Source: Reticulitermes speratus (lineage: Eukaryota; Arthropoda; Insecta; Blattodea; Rhinotermitidae). Taken from it: a stretch of DNA of 64,000 nucleotides. The position numbers were made by a program, and so were the translations under genes. Positions within the stretch are counted from its first letter, which is position 1. Each line of letters starts with the position of its first letter. The notes below the pieces were generated by a model. It was not told the DNA's origin, searched no databases, and saw only the letters and a program-made list of their open reading frames with translations. Shown piece by piece: positions 35,901 through 46,192 of this stretch. The DNA lies in NCBI GenBank assembly GCA_021186555.1, contig JAJKFL010000039.1:36188733-36252732 (forward strand). Direction: 5' to 3'.

Positions 35901-38900
35901 TACCCTTAATGCAAGTGGATTTCAACACTCAATAAGAGCATTTGCAATTCGGTTCTCATCTGGCAAACATGTTCGAAGTTCTGTATTCATGACACAAAAA
36001 TAATGTGCAAATATCCACAGGAAATAGTCAAAAGTTTTAAAGAAGCACACTTAGCCAGAAGGCACTGCTTTTATTTATCTCCAACGTTCACGCCTTTAGG
36101 TTCTAAATTGACAGCACAATAGATTCCACTTTTTAAGAAATCGGTAAAACCTTTTCACAAATGTAATTCTAAACCCTAAGTACAACGTACATGCAAGTTC
36201 ACATTCATTGATAGAATTTCGCTGCCAATAGAAGCAATAACTCAGTACAGTTCTTCAAATTTAGAGAGAATATTTCCTGCCCAATAAGTGTACAAAAAAT
36301 ACGAATACAAAACGACTTCCCTTTATGTATTAAAAACGACAATAAAAGTATCACGGAAATATCATAAATCCAAAGACATTTGTCATAATTAAAACACCTC
36401 CGGAAAATTTGAGATTTGGAAATTTGCAGATTTGGAAATTCACCTACTCATATCTTTATATTTCAGGTGAGCCCTGCCTTCACCTACACCACCAGTGTGA
36501 AGAACGTCGCCTTACAGGAAACAACGGTGTCTGCAGCAACCAAGGCTAATGTCACTGGATGGCAAACCACTGCAGTAAGGTGCTGTATTATGTACTGTGT
36601 AGGGCAGCAACTGACATACTGCCAGACGTTTAGCGAATGGAGGGACAAGTATCAATCAATTCTTAGCAAATATCATGACTCATTCAGACCTCAACCAATT
36701 ATTAATAAGTCATCTGACTTTCTTAAAGAAGCACCGAATTATTATGTGCTTGGTGACAATGAAGTTCTCCACTCAATGACTTCTACCTTCCCCATAATTA
36801 TGTGTGAATGCTGGCCCAGTATTTCAAAATAGCCATGACAGCTTTCACTACTTCTTTTCCAACCCAACTTACGAAAATATCGTGCAAGGATTACTCATAA
36901 TTCAATACTATCAGTTGATACACTGCTGTAAAATAAACAATCAACATAAAGCATCGAACGTGTGGTGTTACCAGTGTGACATATGAATTTTTTCATTAAT
37001 CACTAGGAGATCTCTTAAATGTACTCCAACATTCCTGTCCATTTTGGCGTTGGGGGCTAGAACATATGTCATGAAGGTTTACCTGTTTTAAGTTAAAACA
37101 ACCTTACCACAGCGCGCCTCATTTCTTCAAATAAAGCTGTGCTAATTATCAAAACGTACACTAAGTTTAGTCTGACTTTATAAGGAAACACATAGAGGGA
37201 GGATGTCTGAGAAGAGGGTGTTGAGAATATTTGTACTTAAGTGGTAGAAGCAATAGAAGACTGCAAGAAAATAACCGAGAGCTTCACAATTTGTAATTTT
37301 CAACAACTATTAATTAAGTCGATCACATATAGATGAAAAAACAAGCAAGATATATTAAATGCATTGCAGAAATGTGAAGAAATGTCCAGTGTAAATTCTA
37401 CAACCTCACAGGATATCACTCTTGCTAGAAACAGTTATAAATAGAGAGATAACAGAAAGACGGTCTTTAATAAAATACACTATGGGAATTTTATGTTATT
37501 CATACCGTACATGTTCTTACAATTAATACATCAACCAAGTTACGCATTTAATAAATTACATTCAGAAGAAACTAAACTCCTATATGTTTCGGCACCGAGG
37601 TGCCATCATCAGGGAGTTATTAATAACAAGGTCAACAGCTAATCAGGTACTGTGTAACATATAGCTACGTTGGTCTTACAAAGACTTTCCTTTGTGTTTT
37701 TATAGTTCCAGACGGATTGTGCTCGTTGAGCATTTGCCAATTATATGTTATTCGTACCTTGCATATTCTTACAATTAACATATCTACCAACTTATGCACT
37801 TAATAAAATACATACGGAAGGAATACCTGATTAGCTGTTGGCCTTGTTATTCCTTATTCTGAATAATTCCCTGATGCTGGCACCCCGGTGCTGAAATATG
37901 TAGGACTTTTGTACTTGCTTCTGAATGTATTTTATTAAGTGCATAAGTTAGTTCATGTATTGAGTCTATCAGAAAGTGGGCTGGAATTGCCTGATGCAGG
38001 ATTCAGAATAGAGTTGGCTCTTGTGAACAAGGTATTGAAAATTTAACTTTTTGTTCACCGTGCATTGTGGTAATAGAAAACACTTATCAACCAACAATTG
38101 CAATTGTTGGTTGATAAGTGTTTTCTAAGGTAATGAAAATTTAATAACTGTTAATATCCGTAGGACTCTGCTGCATTCATTTAGTCATTTACTCAGTTCA
38201 AGTGTACAACCTATTCAGTGTCGTGAATAGGTCATGACATCAACTCGACAGCAACAAGTTTTTTAATCAATATATTTTACTAATCTCTGCATCTGACGAT
38301 ATACGTCTTCTGGTCTGTATCGCTGTGTTGACTGTTAAATACGTGTGTGAGTCAGAAAATATTCCTAATATACTGTTTTAAGCACTACAAGATCATTTCA
38401 GTCCGTACGGTAGCAACATTTTTCCACACAATCACTCTTATTTTCAACGCACTTATTCCACCGGGACACAAGTTTGTGTATGCACAGTAAGCAGTTCAGA
38501 ACACACGATAAATTTAAAAAGACCTCTTTTCGGATGCTTTCTGACCCCCCTTCCTAGTTACCGACGTTTCAGATAAGCACAGTGCCTTCATCTTGCTTCT
38601 CTGTATCTGCCGAGAAAGATACGTACAGCAAGTTTCGTTGTACAGATGAGGACAGTGTCACACTTTTCTCCACTTTCTGTCATAAAAGGGCCCCATTTTC
38701 TCATTTTGTAGGGAAAGCCTTTCTCAGCCTACGTCTTAAAATGATGGCAAACACAAATTCACCCTTGGAGGAAATCCAACATCGGTGGCTCAGTATGTAC
38801 CTCATTACGTCACCAACCGAGCTCTCCCACTAATCTTCCCTTCGTGTTCCTAAAGCAGTACGTTGTGTGTTTTGTTGGTCTTGTTATATACAGACGTTGT

Positions 38901-41072
38901 GTGCTTGTAGGAGGAAGGCTGCCCTTCGTGTTTCTAAAGCAGTACGTTGTGTGTTTTGTTGGTCTTGTTATATTACAGACTGTGTGCTTGTAGGAGGAAG
39001 GCTGCCCTTCGTGTTTCTAAAGCAGTACGTTGTGTTTTGTTGGTCTTGTTATATACAGACGTTGTGTGCTTGTAGGAGGAAGGCTGCCCTTCGTGTTTCT
39101 AAAGCAGTACGTTGTGTGTTTTGTTGGTCTTGTTATATACAGACGTGTGTGCTTCTAGAGGAAGGCTGCCCTTCGTGTTTCGAAAGCAGTACGTTGTGTG
39201 TTTTGTTGGTCTGTTATATACAGACGTTGTGTGCTTCTAGGAGGAAGGCTGCCCTTCGTGTTTCTAAAGCATACGTTGTGTGTTTTGTTGGTCTTGTTAT
39301 ATACAGACGTTGTGTGCTTGTAGGAGGAAGGCTGCCCTTCGTGTTTCTAAAGCAGTACGTTTTGTGTTTTGTTGGTCTTGTTATATACAGACGTTGTGTG
39401 CTTCTAGGAGGAAGGCTGCCCTTCGTGTTCCTAAAGCAGTACGTTTTGTGTTTTGTTGTCTTGTTATATACAGACGTTGTGTGCTTGTAGGAGGAAGGCT
39501 GCCCTTCGTGTTTCTAAAGCAGTACGTTGTGTGTTTTGTTGGTCTTGTTATATACAGACGTTGTGTGCTTGTAGGAGGAAGGCTGCCCTTCGTGTTTCTA
39601 AAGCAGTACGTTTTGTGTTTTGTTGGTCTTGTTATATACAGACGTTGTGTGCTTGTAGGAGGAAGGCTGCCCTTCGTGTTTCTAAAGCAGTACGTTTTGT
39701 GTTTTGTTGGTCTTGTTATATACAGACGTTGTGTGCTTGTAGGAGGAAGGCTGCCCTTCGTGTTTCTAAAGCAGTACGTTTTGTGTTTTGTTGGTCTTGT
39801 TATATACAGACGTTGTGTGCTTGTAGGAGGATTTTGATTCCTGCCCCCTCCCCACTCTACGGAAAGTGGTCCTTCAAATTCAGAGTGACACAACATGTCA
39901 GTTAGTGTATTGGCAAGATCTAAAGAAAGATGTCACTCCTCGCATGATATGTGCTGGAACTTCTGCTGAAGGCAGCGGTGCATGTGAGGTAAGTGGATCA
40001 TGACACTAACAAATGTTTGTGTGTGGAAGTTTGGTTAGCAAACTGTGACAGCTGTTTGGTACATACGTAAGAGATTTTATTTTATAACTCCTTATGAAGG
40101 AAGTTCTAAAGCTTATTTTCAGCACTTGCTCATTATTATTCACTACATAAAAATCAATTCTAAGATTAAAGTGACAGCATGTTAAAAGAATATCTTACCA
40201 GCACCTTAACCATACCCTCATAATTTCCTTTGCCTTTATACTATCCTAAAATATATTTATATATGTACATAAATTTACGGTAACACACAACTTTCAGTGC
40301 TTTGAATGACACCAGTTTCATGTAGTTTCAATATTCCATTTAGAAACTCGAACGGTAAATCGATATCACACTATATTGTAAGAGAATATGCCTGTATTGT
40401 GTAATATTTCTGGTACGTACGTTCTGTTATTTTTCCTATTATTGGGAAGATTTTGGAGAATTATCGGGCAGATGTGTTGCTCCACACAGACAAGAGAAAG
40501 GTCAATTCTAGTAGTCACTTTCTGCAAAGCGTTTGCATGCATCTAAAACGGCTTGATGCATGCAGGCAGATATGAGTGTAGGCAGGATTTAAAATCTTAC
40601 AGAGTCCTTAACTTAGAAGGGGCTTTTAATTTTTTTCTGGAATTCATTTTTAACATAAAATGTAAAAGAAACCGGACATTGGAATTAAAATTAACTTACA
40701 TTCTGATATAAGTTTTAAAGGAAGCCAATTTCGAACACCTGCCTACTGTGAGAAGTAACACCAACATATTAACAAACACAGATATCTCGCAGACACATAT
40801 TTTCAGCTTTGTCCGATACATTTTACAGCGCTGTTAAATGTATTTCTTTGTTCTAAACTTCATTATTTGCTATGTGGCAAAGGGAAGACTGATTATGCAG
40901 TTAACTAATTATCGGTTTGTTTTAGGAGGATATTGGTGCACCGTTAGTTGCCAAGGACAAGCTTGTTGGCATTGCATCTTGGTCAAAAGGTTGCGGCGAA
41001 GCACGCTACCCTGGAGTTTACACCAAGATCTCTGCTCTGCGTGACTGGATAAGAACCAAGTCTGGTGTCTAA
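29898..41072 (+). CDS. Gene B: intact trypsin-fold serine protease homologue (259 aa, predicted non-catalytic)
   Basis: Seven exons: 29898-29943, 30569-30654, 33361-33449, 34396-34537, 36467-36574, 39827-39988, 40926-41072. They sum to 780 nt, an open frame of 259 residues plus stop. The layout is signal peptide (1-15), propeptide with DTR before FVGD, and an S1 domain to the C-terminal SGV. Cys42/58, 168/182 and 191/220 are present. The triad is Gln57 (TAAQC), Asp102 (YDIALL) and Ile195 (EDIGAP), so peptide cleavage is not expected. A secreted binding, decoy or regulatory role is an inference from the family of serine protease homologues. Non-clip gut proteases of cockroaches are allergen relatives, so gut expression is plausible. 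Intron 5 ends in a 12-copy array of the exon 6 acceptor region. Confidence 0.85.
30569..30654 (+). CDS. Gene B exon 2: propeptide and activation site
   Basis: Encodes [14 protein letters not shown] then [15 protein letters not shown], ending CAG|gtatca. The Arg before the mature start is kept. Confidence 0.86.
30655..33360. other. Gene B intron 2
   Basis: Aligned in parts with intron 2 of A. It carries a SINE-D at about 31104-31529 which A lacks, and lacks the A segment around the foldback element. Two related short blocks near 32870-32950 and 33110-33190 look like a local duplication. No exon. Confidence 0.55.
31104..31529 (-). mobile_element. SINE-D copy (tRNA-derived)
   Basis: Read on the minus strand the head has an A box TGGACTAGTGGTTAGCG and a B box GGTTCGATCCC. 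The long body ends in a tail with GGCCCAGGCCCATACAGGGC, then an (ATT)n run. The tail matches that of SINE-A. Gene A shows the empty site at 6775-6795; acagata and acaggta at the two ends look like a worn target duplication. Confidence 0.85.
33361..33449 (+). CDS. Gene B exon 3: catalytic His replaced by Gln
   Basis: Encodes [20 protein letters not shown] then [10 protein letters not shown] (last codon split). CAG stands where the catalytic His codon is in C (CAC). Confidence 0.9.
34396..34537 (+). CDS. Gene B exon 4: catalytic Asp
   Basis: Encodes [20 protein letters not shown] and later [10 protein letters not shown]. The Asp102 region is intact. From the end of this exon into intron 4 (to about 35170) the sequence is nearly identical to gene A. 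Confidence 0.88.
34538..36466. other. Gene B intron 4
   Basis: The first 600 bp are nearly identical to A; the rest is diverged and includes a (TG)n tract near 35750. No exon. Confidence 0.5.
36467..36574 (+). CDS. Gene B exon 5
   Basis: Encodes [20 protein letters not shown] and NVTGWQTTA, 36 codons in phase 0. Donor gtaagg. Confidence 0.87.
37489..37970. mobile_element. Penelope-type terminal-repeat element, non-coding
   Basis: About 480 bp inserted in the LINE relic; A' and A have the empty site (GAC...TATGGGAAAGTGGG context). The left part (37500-37650) has a reverse-complement partner at 37820-37960. Part of it (TTATGTTATTC...TTACAATTAA) is also repeated directly at 37740-37810. The mixed direct and inverted repeats, plus hammerhead-like motifs on both arms, resemble the terminal repeats of Penelope-like elements without the coding part. 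Confidence 0.65.
37575..37618 (-). ncRNA. Hammerhead ribozyme motif in the 37489-37970 element
   Basis: On the minus strand: AACTCC, CTGATGA, a GGCACC/GGTGCC hairpin, GAAA, a short imperfect palindrome, then A and GGAGTT. Stem I is 6 bp. The plus-strand partner at about 37867-37906 has CTGATGC and GAAA and lacks the final core A. Confidence 0.65.
38076..38125. repeat. Perfect 50-bp palindrome
   Basis: 25 bases (38076-38100) are followed without a spacer by their exact reverse complement (38101-38125). A related 17-bp sequence (aaggta(t/a)tgaaaattta) stands on both sides, and A and A' have no such insert. It can form a cruciform in DNA or a hairpin in the pre-mRNA. Confidence 0.9.
38837..39832 (+). 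repeat. 84-bp tandem array over the exon 6 acceptor of gene B (about 12 copies)
   Basis: The unit is about 84 bp with small length changes (about 80-84). Each copy carries a TATATACAG and a CTTGTAG|GAG, the latter being the acceptor that opens exon 6 in A, A' and B. Only the last copy leads into the real exon. In the earlier ones GAGGAAGGCTGCCC leads to a TAA after eight codons. A and A' each have one copy. Open frames of 150-207 codons here follow from the repeat and are not genes. Confidence 0.93.
39827..39988 (+). CDS. Gene B exon 6
   Basis: 54 codons: [35 protein letters not shown], and [10 protein letters not shown] at the end, with gtaagt following. The acceptor is the last of 12 tandem copies. 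Confidence 0.88.
40926..41072 (+). CDS. Gene B exon 7
   Basis: Encodes [40 protein letters not shown] and KSGV, then TAA. Ile replaces the catalytic Ser. AATAAA is at 41158-41163. Confidence 0.9.
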   Translation, partial: EDIGAPLVAKDKLVGIASWSKGCGEARYPGVYTKISALRDWIRTKSGV

Positions 41073-41157
41073 CGAACAGCCGTGCAGAGGCTGTGGCCTG
41101 TTCAGTGCCTTTAAGTCATAAGTTATGCTATAAATACTGTAAAGGGTAAAATAGGCA

Positions 41158-41163
41158 AATAAA
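41158..41163 (+). terminator. Poly(A) signal AATAAA, gene B
   Basis: AATAAA 85 bp after the stop, shorter than in A because of a small deletion. Confidence 0.65.
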
Positions 41164-41199
41164 GTCGAATAATATATATAGCAAGCAGTCACAATTTTT

Positions 41200-42662
41200 A
41201 GCCTATTACCCTTGCATCTTGCGGACTCAAAAGCCTCTGTGTGTGTTTGTGCATGTCTACATGCAATACACCAACTACCAGTTCTAGCTGCTGAACCAAA
41301 TGACCAATTAGCATGACGTCATCATAGGACCCTATTACAGGGACGTCAGTTTGTGTCCTCTCTACAGAAGGTCAATGATTAAACCCCCGAATGTGTCTTA
41401 AACGACAATAATGCTGTTCATATGACGATCGCGTTGTTCGGAGTGATAAGGACAGCTTTAGAGCTTTCTTGTGTTGCGGTACAGAAAATGTAATTAAGTT
41501 TCAATACTCAAATAATTTGCGATTGCGCTATTTGTTTCCTTGAACCTGACTTTGTATACAACGTTTGAATACTTCAGACAAGGAAATGCACTGCTTATCT
41601 TATCTTTCCAGATTTCTCTCTTAACCTGTAATGAGAATGTTTAATATTCTCACAGCTTCCTTATCTTCATATTTTTCTCTCACTTCAGGTAATCATATTT
41701 CAAGTTCTATTTCAGTTAGCCTAAACTGAGTAATAACAGTGATTAGGAATGGCGACTTAGTTCTGGTTCATTCTAAATCTGTATCTCAACATTCTCCAAA
41801 ATTATCTGAGGAAAACGAAGCAATTCCGCTTTCAGAATGAGGGTTTTCTCGCCGAGATGCGAAAATTGGACCACCTGCATAGAAAGCAGAAGTGCTCGCA
41901 GCTACAACTCAATGTTCAGAACACGACCATGACGCCGTCTTGCAGCAACAGATTGAAATGGGCGAATAAAATACATGCAAATTTTATAGTTACAACTTTG
42001 TGAATTATAAGCAAAGAATATTATCAACAAACATGACGACCTACAATAGCAGTTTAGTTACTGCGTGGGCCGGGAGAGAGCAGTGTGTGAAGACTAGCCA
42101 ATGCTTGCACAAGCTGCGCGTTGTGTTTTCCATTCTCCACAGCAGCAGAACATTCACTCTTTCCAAAACTGTCCAGACCAGCCCTGCGGTTCATCCAGCT
42201 CTGTGTGCAATGAACGACTGGGGGCCGTTTTTCCAAGGACAAAGCGGCGAGAGCGTGAATCTGACTACAGAATTCCATTACCGTCGACGTTAAAATGAGA
42301 GTAGCCCTACCTTCATTTTCCCATACGCCTTGATAACGTGTACAGAGTCACAATTACTTTACATCTATTACCATTGTAACGTTCTAGCACTACAGCAAAC
42401 AATACATCGGTAATTACTTGAGCACACGGAATTTACGAAGAACACAGTACAGGTGATATTAGAGGTTATCGTGGTGGTGATTATGACGAAAACTGGCTTC
42501 AGTTAGACAGTCATTCAGCCACTCAGTTCATTTGTTACTAATGGGGTAATAAACTAATGGGCAGTCTTTTTGGAGGCTACGGGAGAACAGAATGGGAGAG
42601 TGAGAAAATTGTGGCAGAAAACGGGAAAGTTTGTAATGGTACAGTTTTGGTAGTGAAGTGGC
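41200..42662. other. Intergenic flank downstream of gene B
   Basis: Same flank blocks as behind A and A' (41400-41760, 41800-41940, 42000-42300, 42360-42520). No coding sequence recognised. Confidence 0.55.
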
Positions 42663-45400
42663 GTAAGTAGTATAATGAGAGAGCAAAGGGCTGTAAACAG
42701 ATGTAAGTAGTATAACGAGAGAGCAAAGGGCTGTAAACAGATGTAAGTAGTATAACGAGAGAGCAAAGGGCTGTAAACAGATGTAAGTAGTATAACGAGA
42801 GAGCAAAGGGCTGTAAACAGATGTAAGTAGTATAACGAGAGAGCAAAGGGCTGTAAACAGATGTAAGTAGTATAACGAGAGAGCAAAGGGCTGTAAACAG
42901 ATGTAAGTAGTATAACGAGAGAGCAAAGGGCTGTAAACAGATGTAAGTAGTATAACGAGAGAGCAAAGGGCTGTAAACAGATTAAGTAGTATAACGAGAG
43001 AGCAAGGCTGTCAGGTGTAAACGAGAAAGGCTGTAAACAGATGTAAGTAGTATAACGAGAGAGCAAAGGGCTGTAAACAGATGTAAGTAGTATAACGAGA
43101 GAGCAAAGGGCTGTAAACAGATGTAAGTAGTATAACGAGAGAGCAAAGGGCTGTAAACAGATGTAAGTAGTATAACGAGAGAGCAAAGGGCTGTAAACAG
43201 ATGTAAGTAGTATAACGAGAGAGCAAAGGGCTGTAAACAGATGTAAGTAGTATAACGAGAGAGCAAAGGGCTGTAAACAGATGTAAGTAGTATAACGAGA
43301 GAGCAAAGGGCTGTAAACAGATGTAAGTAGTATAACGAGAGAGCAAAGGGCTGTAAACAGATGTAAGTAGTATAACGAGAGAGCAAAGGGCTGTAAACAG
43401 ATGTAAGTAGTATAACGAGAGAGCAAAGGGCTGTAAACAGATGTAAGTAGTATAACGAGAGAGCAAAGGGCTGTAAACAGATGTAAGTAGTATAACGAGA
43501 GAGCAAAGGGCTGTAAACAGATGTAAGTAGTATAACGAGAGAGCAAAGGGCTGTAAACAGATGTAAGTAGTATAACGAGAGAGCAAAGGGCTGTAAACAG
43601 ATGTAAGTAGTATAACGAGAGAGCAAAGGGCTGTAAACAGATGTAAGTAGTATAACGAGAGAGCAAAGGGCTGTAAACAGATGTAAGTAGTATAACGAGA
43701 GAGCAAAGGGCTGTAAACAGATGTAAGTAGTATAAGAGAGAGCAAAGGGCTGTAAACAGATGTAAGTAGTATAACGAGAGAGCAAAGGGCTGTAAACAGA
43801 TGTAAGTAGTATAACGAGAGAGCAAAGGGCTGTAAACAGATGTAAGTAGTATAACGAGAGAGCAAAGGGCTGTAAACAGATGTAAGTAGTATAACGAGAG
43901 AGCAAAGGGCTGTAAACAGATGTAAGTAGTATAACGAGAGAGCAAAGGGCTGTAAACAGATGTAAGTAGTATAACGAGAGAGCAAAGGGCTGTAAACAGA
44001 TGTAAGTAGTATAACGAGAGAGCAAAGGGCTGTAAACAGATGTAAGTAGTATAACGAGAGAGCAAAGGGCTGTAAACAGATGTAAGTAGTATAACGAGAG
44101 AGCAAAGGGCTGTAAACAGATGTAAGTAGTATAACGAGAGAGCAAAGGGCTGTAAACAGATGTAAGTAGTATAACGAGAGAGCAAAGGGCTGTAAACAGA
44201 TGTAAGTAGTATAACGAGAGAGCAAAGGGCTGTAAACAGATGTAAGTAGTATAACGAGAGAGCAAAGGGCTGTAAACAGATGTAAGTAGTATAACGAGAG
44301 AGCAAAGGGCTGTAAACAGATGTAAGTAGTATAACGAGAGAGCAAAGGGCTGTAAACAGATGTAAGTAGTATAACGAGAGAGCAAAGGGCTGTAAACAGA
44401 TGTAAGTAGTATAACGAGAGAGCAAAGGGCTGTAAACAGATGTAAGTAGTATAACGAGAGAGCAAAGGGCTGTAAACAGATGTAAGTAGTATAACGAGAG
44501 AGCAAAGGGCTGTAAACAGATGTAAGTAGTATAACGAGAGAGCAAAGGGCTGTAAACAGATGTAAGTAGTATAACGAGAGAGCAAAGGGCTGTAAACAGA
44601 TGTAAGTAGTATAACGAGAGAGCAAAGGGCTGTAAACAGATGTAAGTAGTATAACGAGAGAGCAAAGGGCTGTAAACAGATGTAAGTAGTATAACGAGAG
44701 AGCAAAGGGCTGTAAACAGATGTAAGTAGTATAACGAGAGAGCAAAGGGCTGTAAACAGATGTAAGTAGTATAACGAGAGAGCAAAGGGCTGTAAACAGA
44801 TGTAAGTAGTATAACGAGAGAGCAAAGGGCTGTAAACAGATGTAAGTAGTATAACGAGAGAGCAAAGGGCTGTAAACAGATGTAAGTAGTATAACGAGAG
44901 AGCAAAGGGCTGTAAACAGATGTAAGTAGTATAACGAGAGAGCAAAGGGCTGTAAACAGATGTAAGTAGTATAACGAGAGAGCAAAGGCTGTAAACAGAT
45001 GTAAGTAGTATAACGAGAGAGCAAAGGGCTGTAAACAGATGTAAGTAGTATAACGAGAGAGCAAAGGGCTGTAAACAGATGTAAGTAGTATAACGAGAGA
45101 GCAAAGGGCTGTAAACAGATGTAAGTAGTATAACGAGAGAGCAAAGGGCTGTAAACAGATGTAAGTAGTATAACGAGAGAGCAAAGGGCTGTAAACAGAT
45201 GTAAGTAGTATAACGAGAGAGCAAAGGGCTGTAAACAGATGTAAGTAGTATAACGAGAGAGCAAAGGGCTGTAAACAGATGTAAGTAGTATAACGAGAGA
45301 GCAAAGGGCTGTAAACAGATGTAAGTAGTATAACGAGAGAGCAAAGGGCTGTAAACAGATGTAAGTAGTATAACGAGAGAGCAAAGGGCTGTAAACAGAT
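42663..45400. repeat. 40-bp minisatellite, about 68 copies
   Basis: The unit begins GTAAGTAGTATAACGAGAGA and ends CTGTAAACAGAT. Copies are almost identical, with one scrambled stretch at 42980-43030 and single-base losses near 43735 and 44986. A single related segment occurs in the paralogous flanks (about 4530-4575, 28740-28790, 49320-49370), so the array grew from sequence of the duplication unit. Frames of 813-916 codons on the minus strand exist only because a stop-free 40-bp unit repeats every 120 nt. Confidence 0.95.
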
Positions 45401-45881
45401 ATACGTTTAAGAAATCTGTGCACGACAGGAACATGGTGATGTAGGTGTTCATGGAAGGTAAAAATTAAAAATTAGAAAGAAATTAAACACGTATTAAAAT
45501 AAATAATTAATTACTTTCAATTTAATAAAATACTTTTTTACCTTTGTACTGCAGTAAAAATAATTTTAAAAGAAACGTAATCTGGAAAAAATTTTGTGTT
45601 AATTTTATACATCTTTACTTTAATGTAAATCAGAAGATAAGTCGTTACAAATATGTCTTTATATTTACTGAAAAAATATTAATGCACGAGAATTGAGATG
45701 TTATGCGACGTTACGCCGTGTGGACTGGTAAATAGTCACGTAGTTCACGTTACCATAATCCACTGCAAGTCATCATGTACACGTAACACCGCATGTTCTA
45801 TAAGGACGTATTTCAAGATACGTTCAATTTATGAATTCCATATCAAGTGTAACTGTGATCCATAGTAGACGTTACGCAGGG

Positions 45882-46069
45882 ACATGACATGACATGACAT
45901 GACATGACATGACATGACATGACATGACATGACATGACATGACAGACATGACATGACATGACATGACATGACATGACATGACATGACATGACATGACATG
46001 ACATGACATGACATGACATGACATGACATGACATGACATGACATGACATGACATGACATGACATGACAT
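45882..46069. repeat. (ACATG)n pentanucleotide array, about 37 copies
   Basis: Pure repeats of ACATG with one shortened unit near 45943. Frames reading Met-Ser-Cys-His-Val are by-products. Confidence 0.95.
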
Positions 46070-46192
46070 TTACGTACCAGAGTCTATCAAAAAAGATCAA
46101 TGTGTGGAAATCATACACAGATATGGCAATGTCATATGTTGCCGTTTAAAATGTAACGGGCTTTACGAACCATTAAAAAGCAAAGCTGTCCC

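Larger units (their letters stand above)
36575..39826. other. Gene B intron 5
   Basis: Contains the old LINE tail relic split by a terminal-repeat element (37489-37970), a perfect 50-bp palindrome (38076-38125) and the 84-bp acceptor array (38837-39826). No further exon. Confidence 0.6.

Noticed and set aside
36575-36832. Exon 5 reading on past the donor (frame to 36832, likewise 23236-23469 in A')
   Set aside because: The gtaagg donor is conserved in all copies and the extension is not conserved; the trypsin fold continues in exon 6.
38867-39905. Overlapping frames of 150-207 codons on both strands
   Set aside because: By-products of the 84-bp array around the exon 6 acceptor.
42554-45452. 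Minus-strand open frames of 813-916 codons, periodic Leu/Tyr-rich protein
   Set aside because: They are translations of the 40-bp minisatellite in all three frames. A stop-free 40-bp unit keeps every frame open; there is no start context, no conserved partner and all frames are equally long.
45829-46118. Met-Ser-Cys-His-Val repeat frames
   Set aside because: Translations of the (ACATG)n array.
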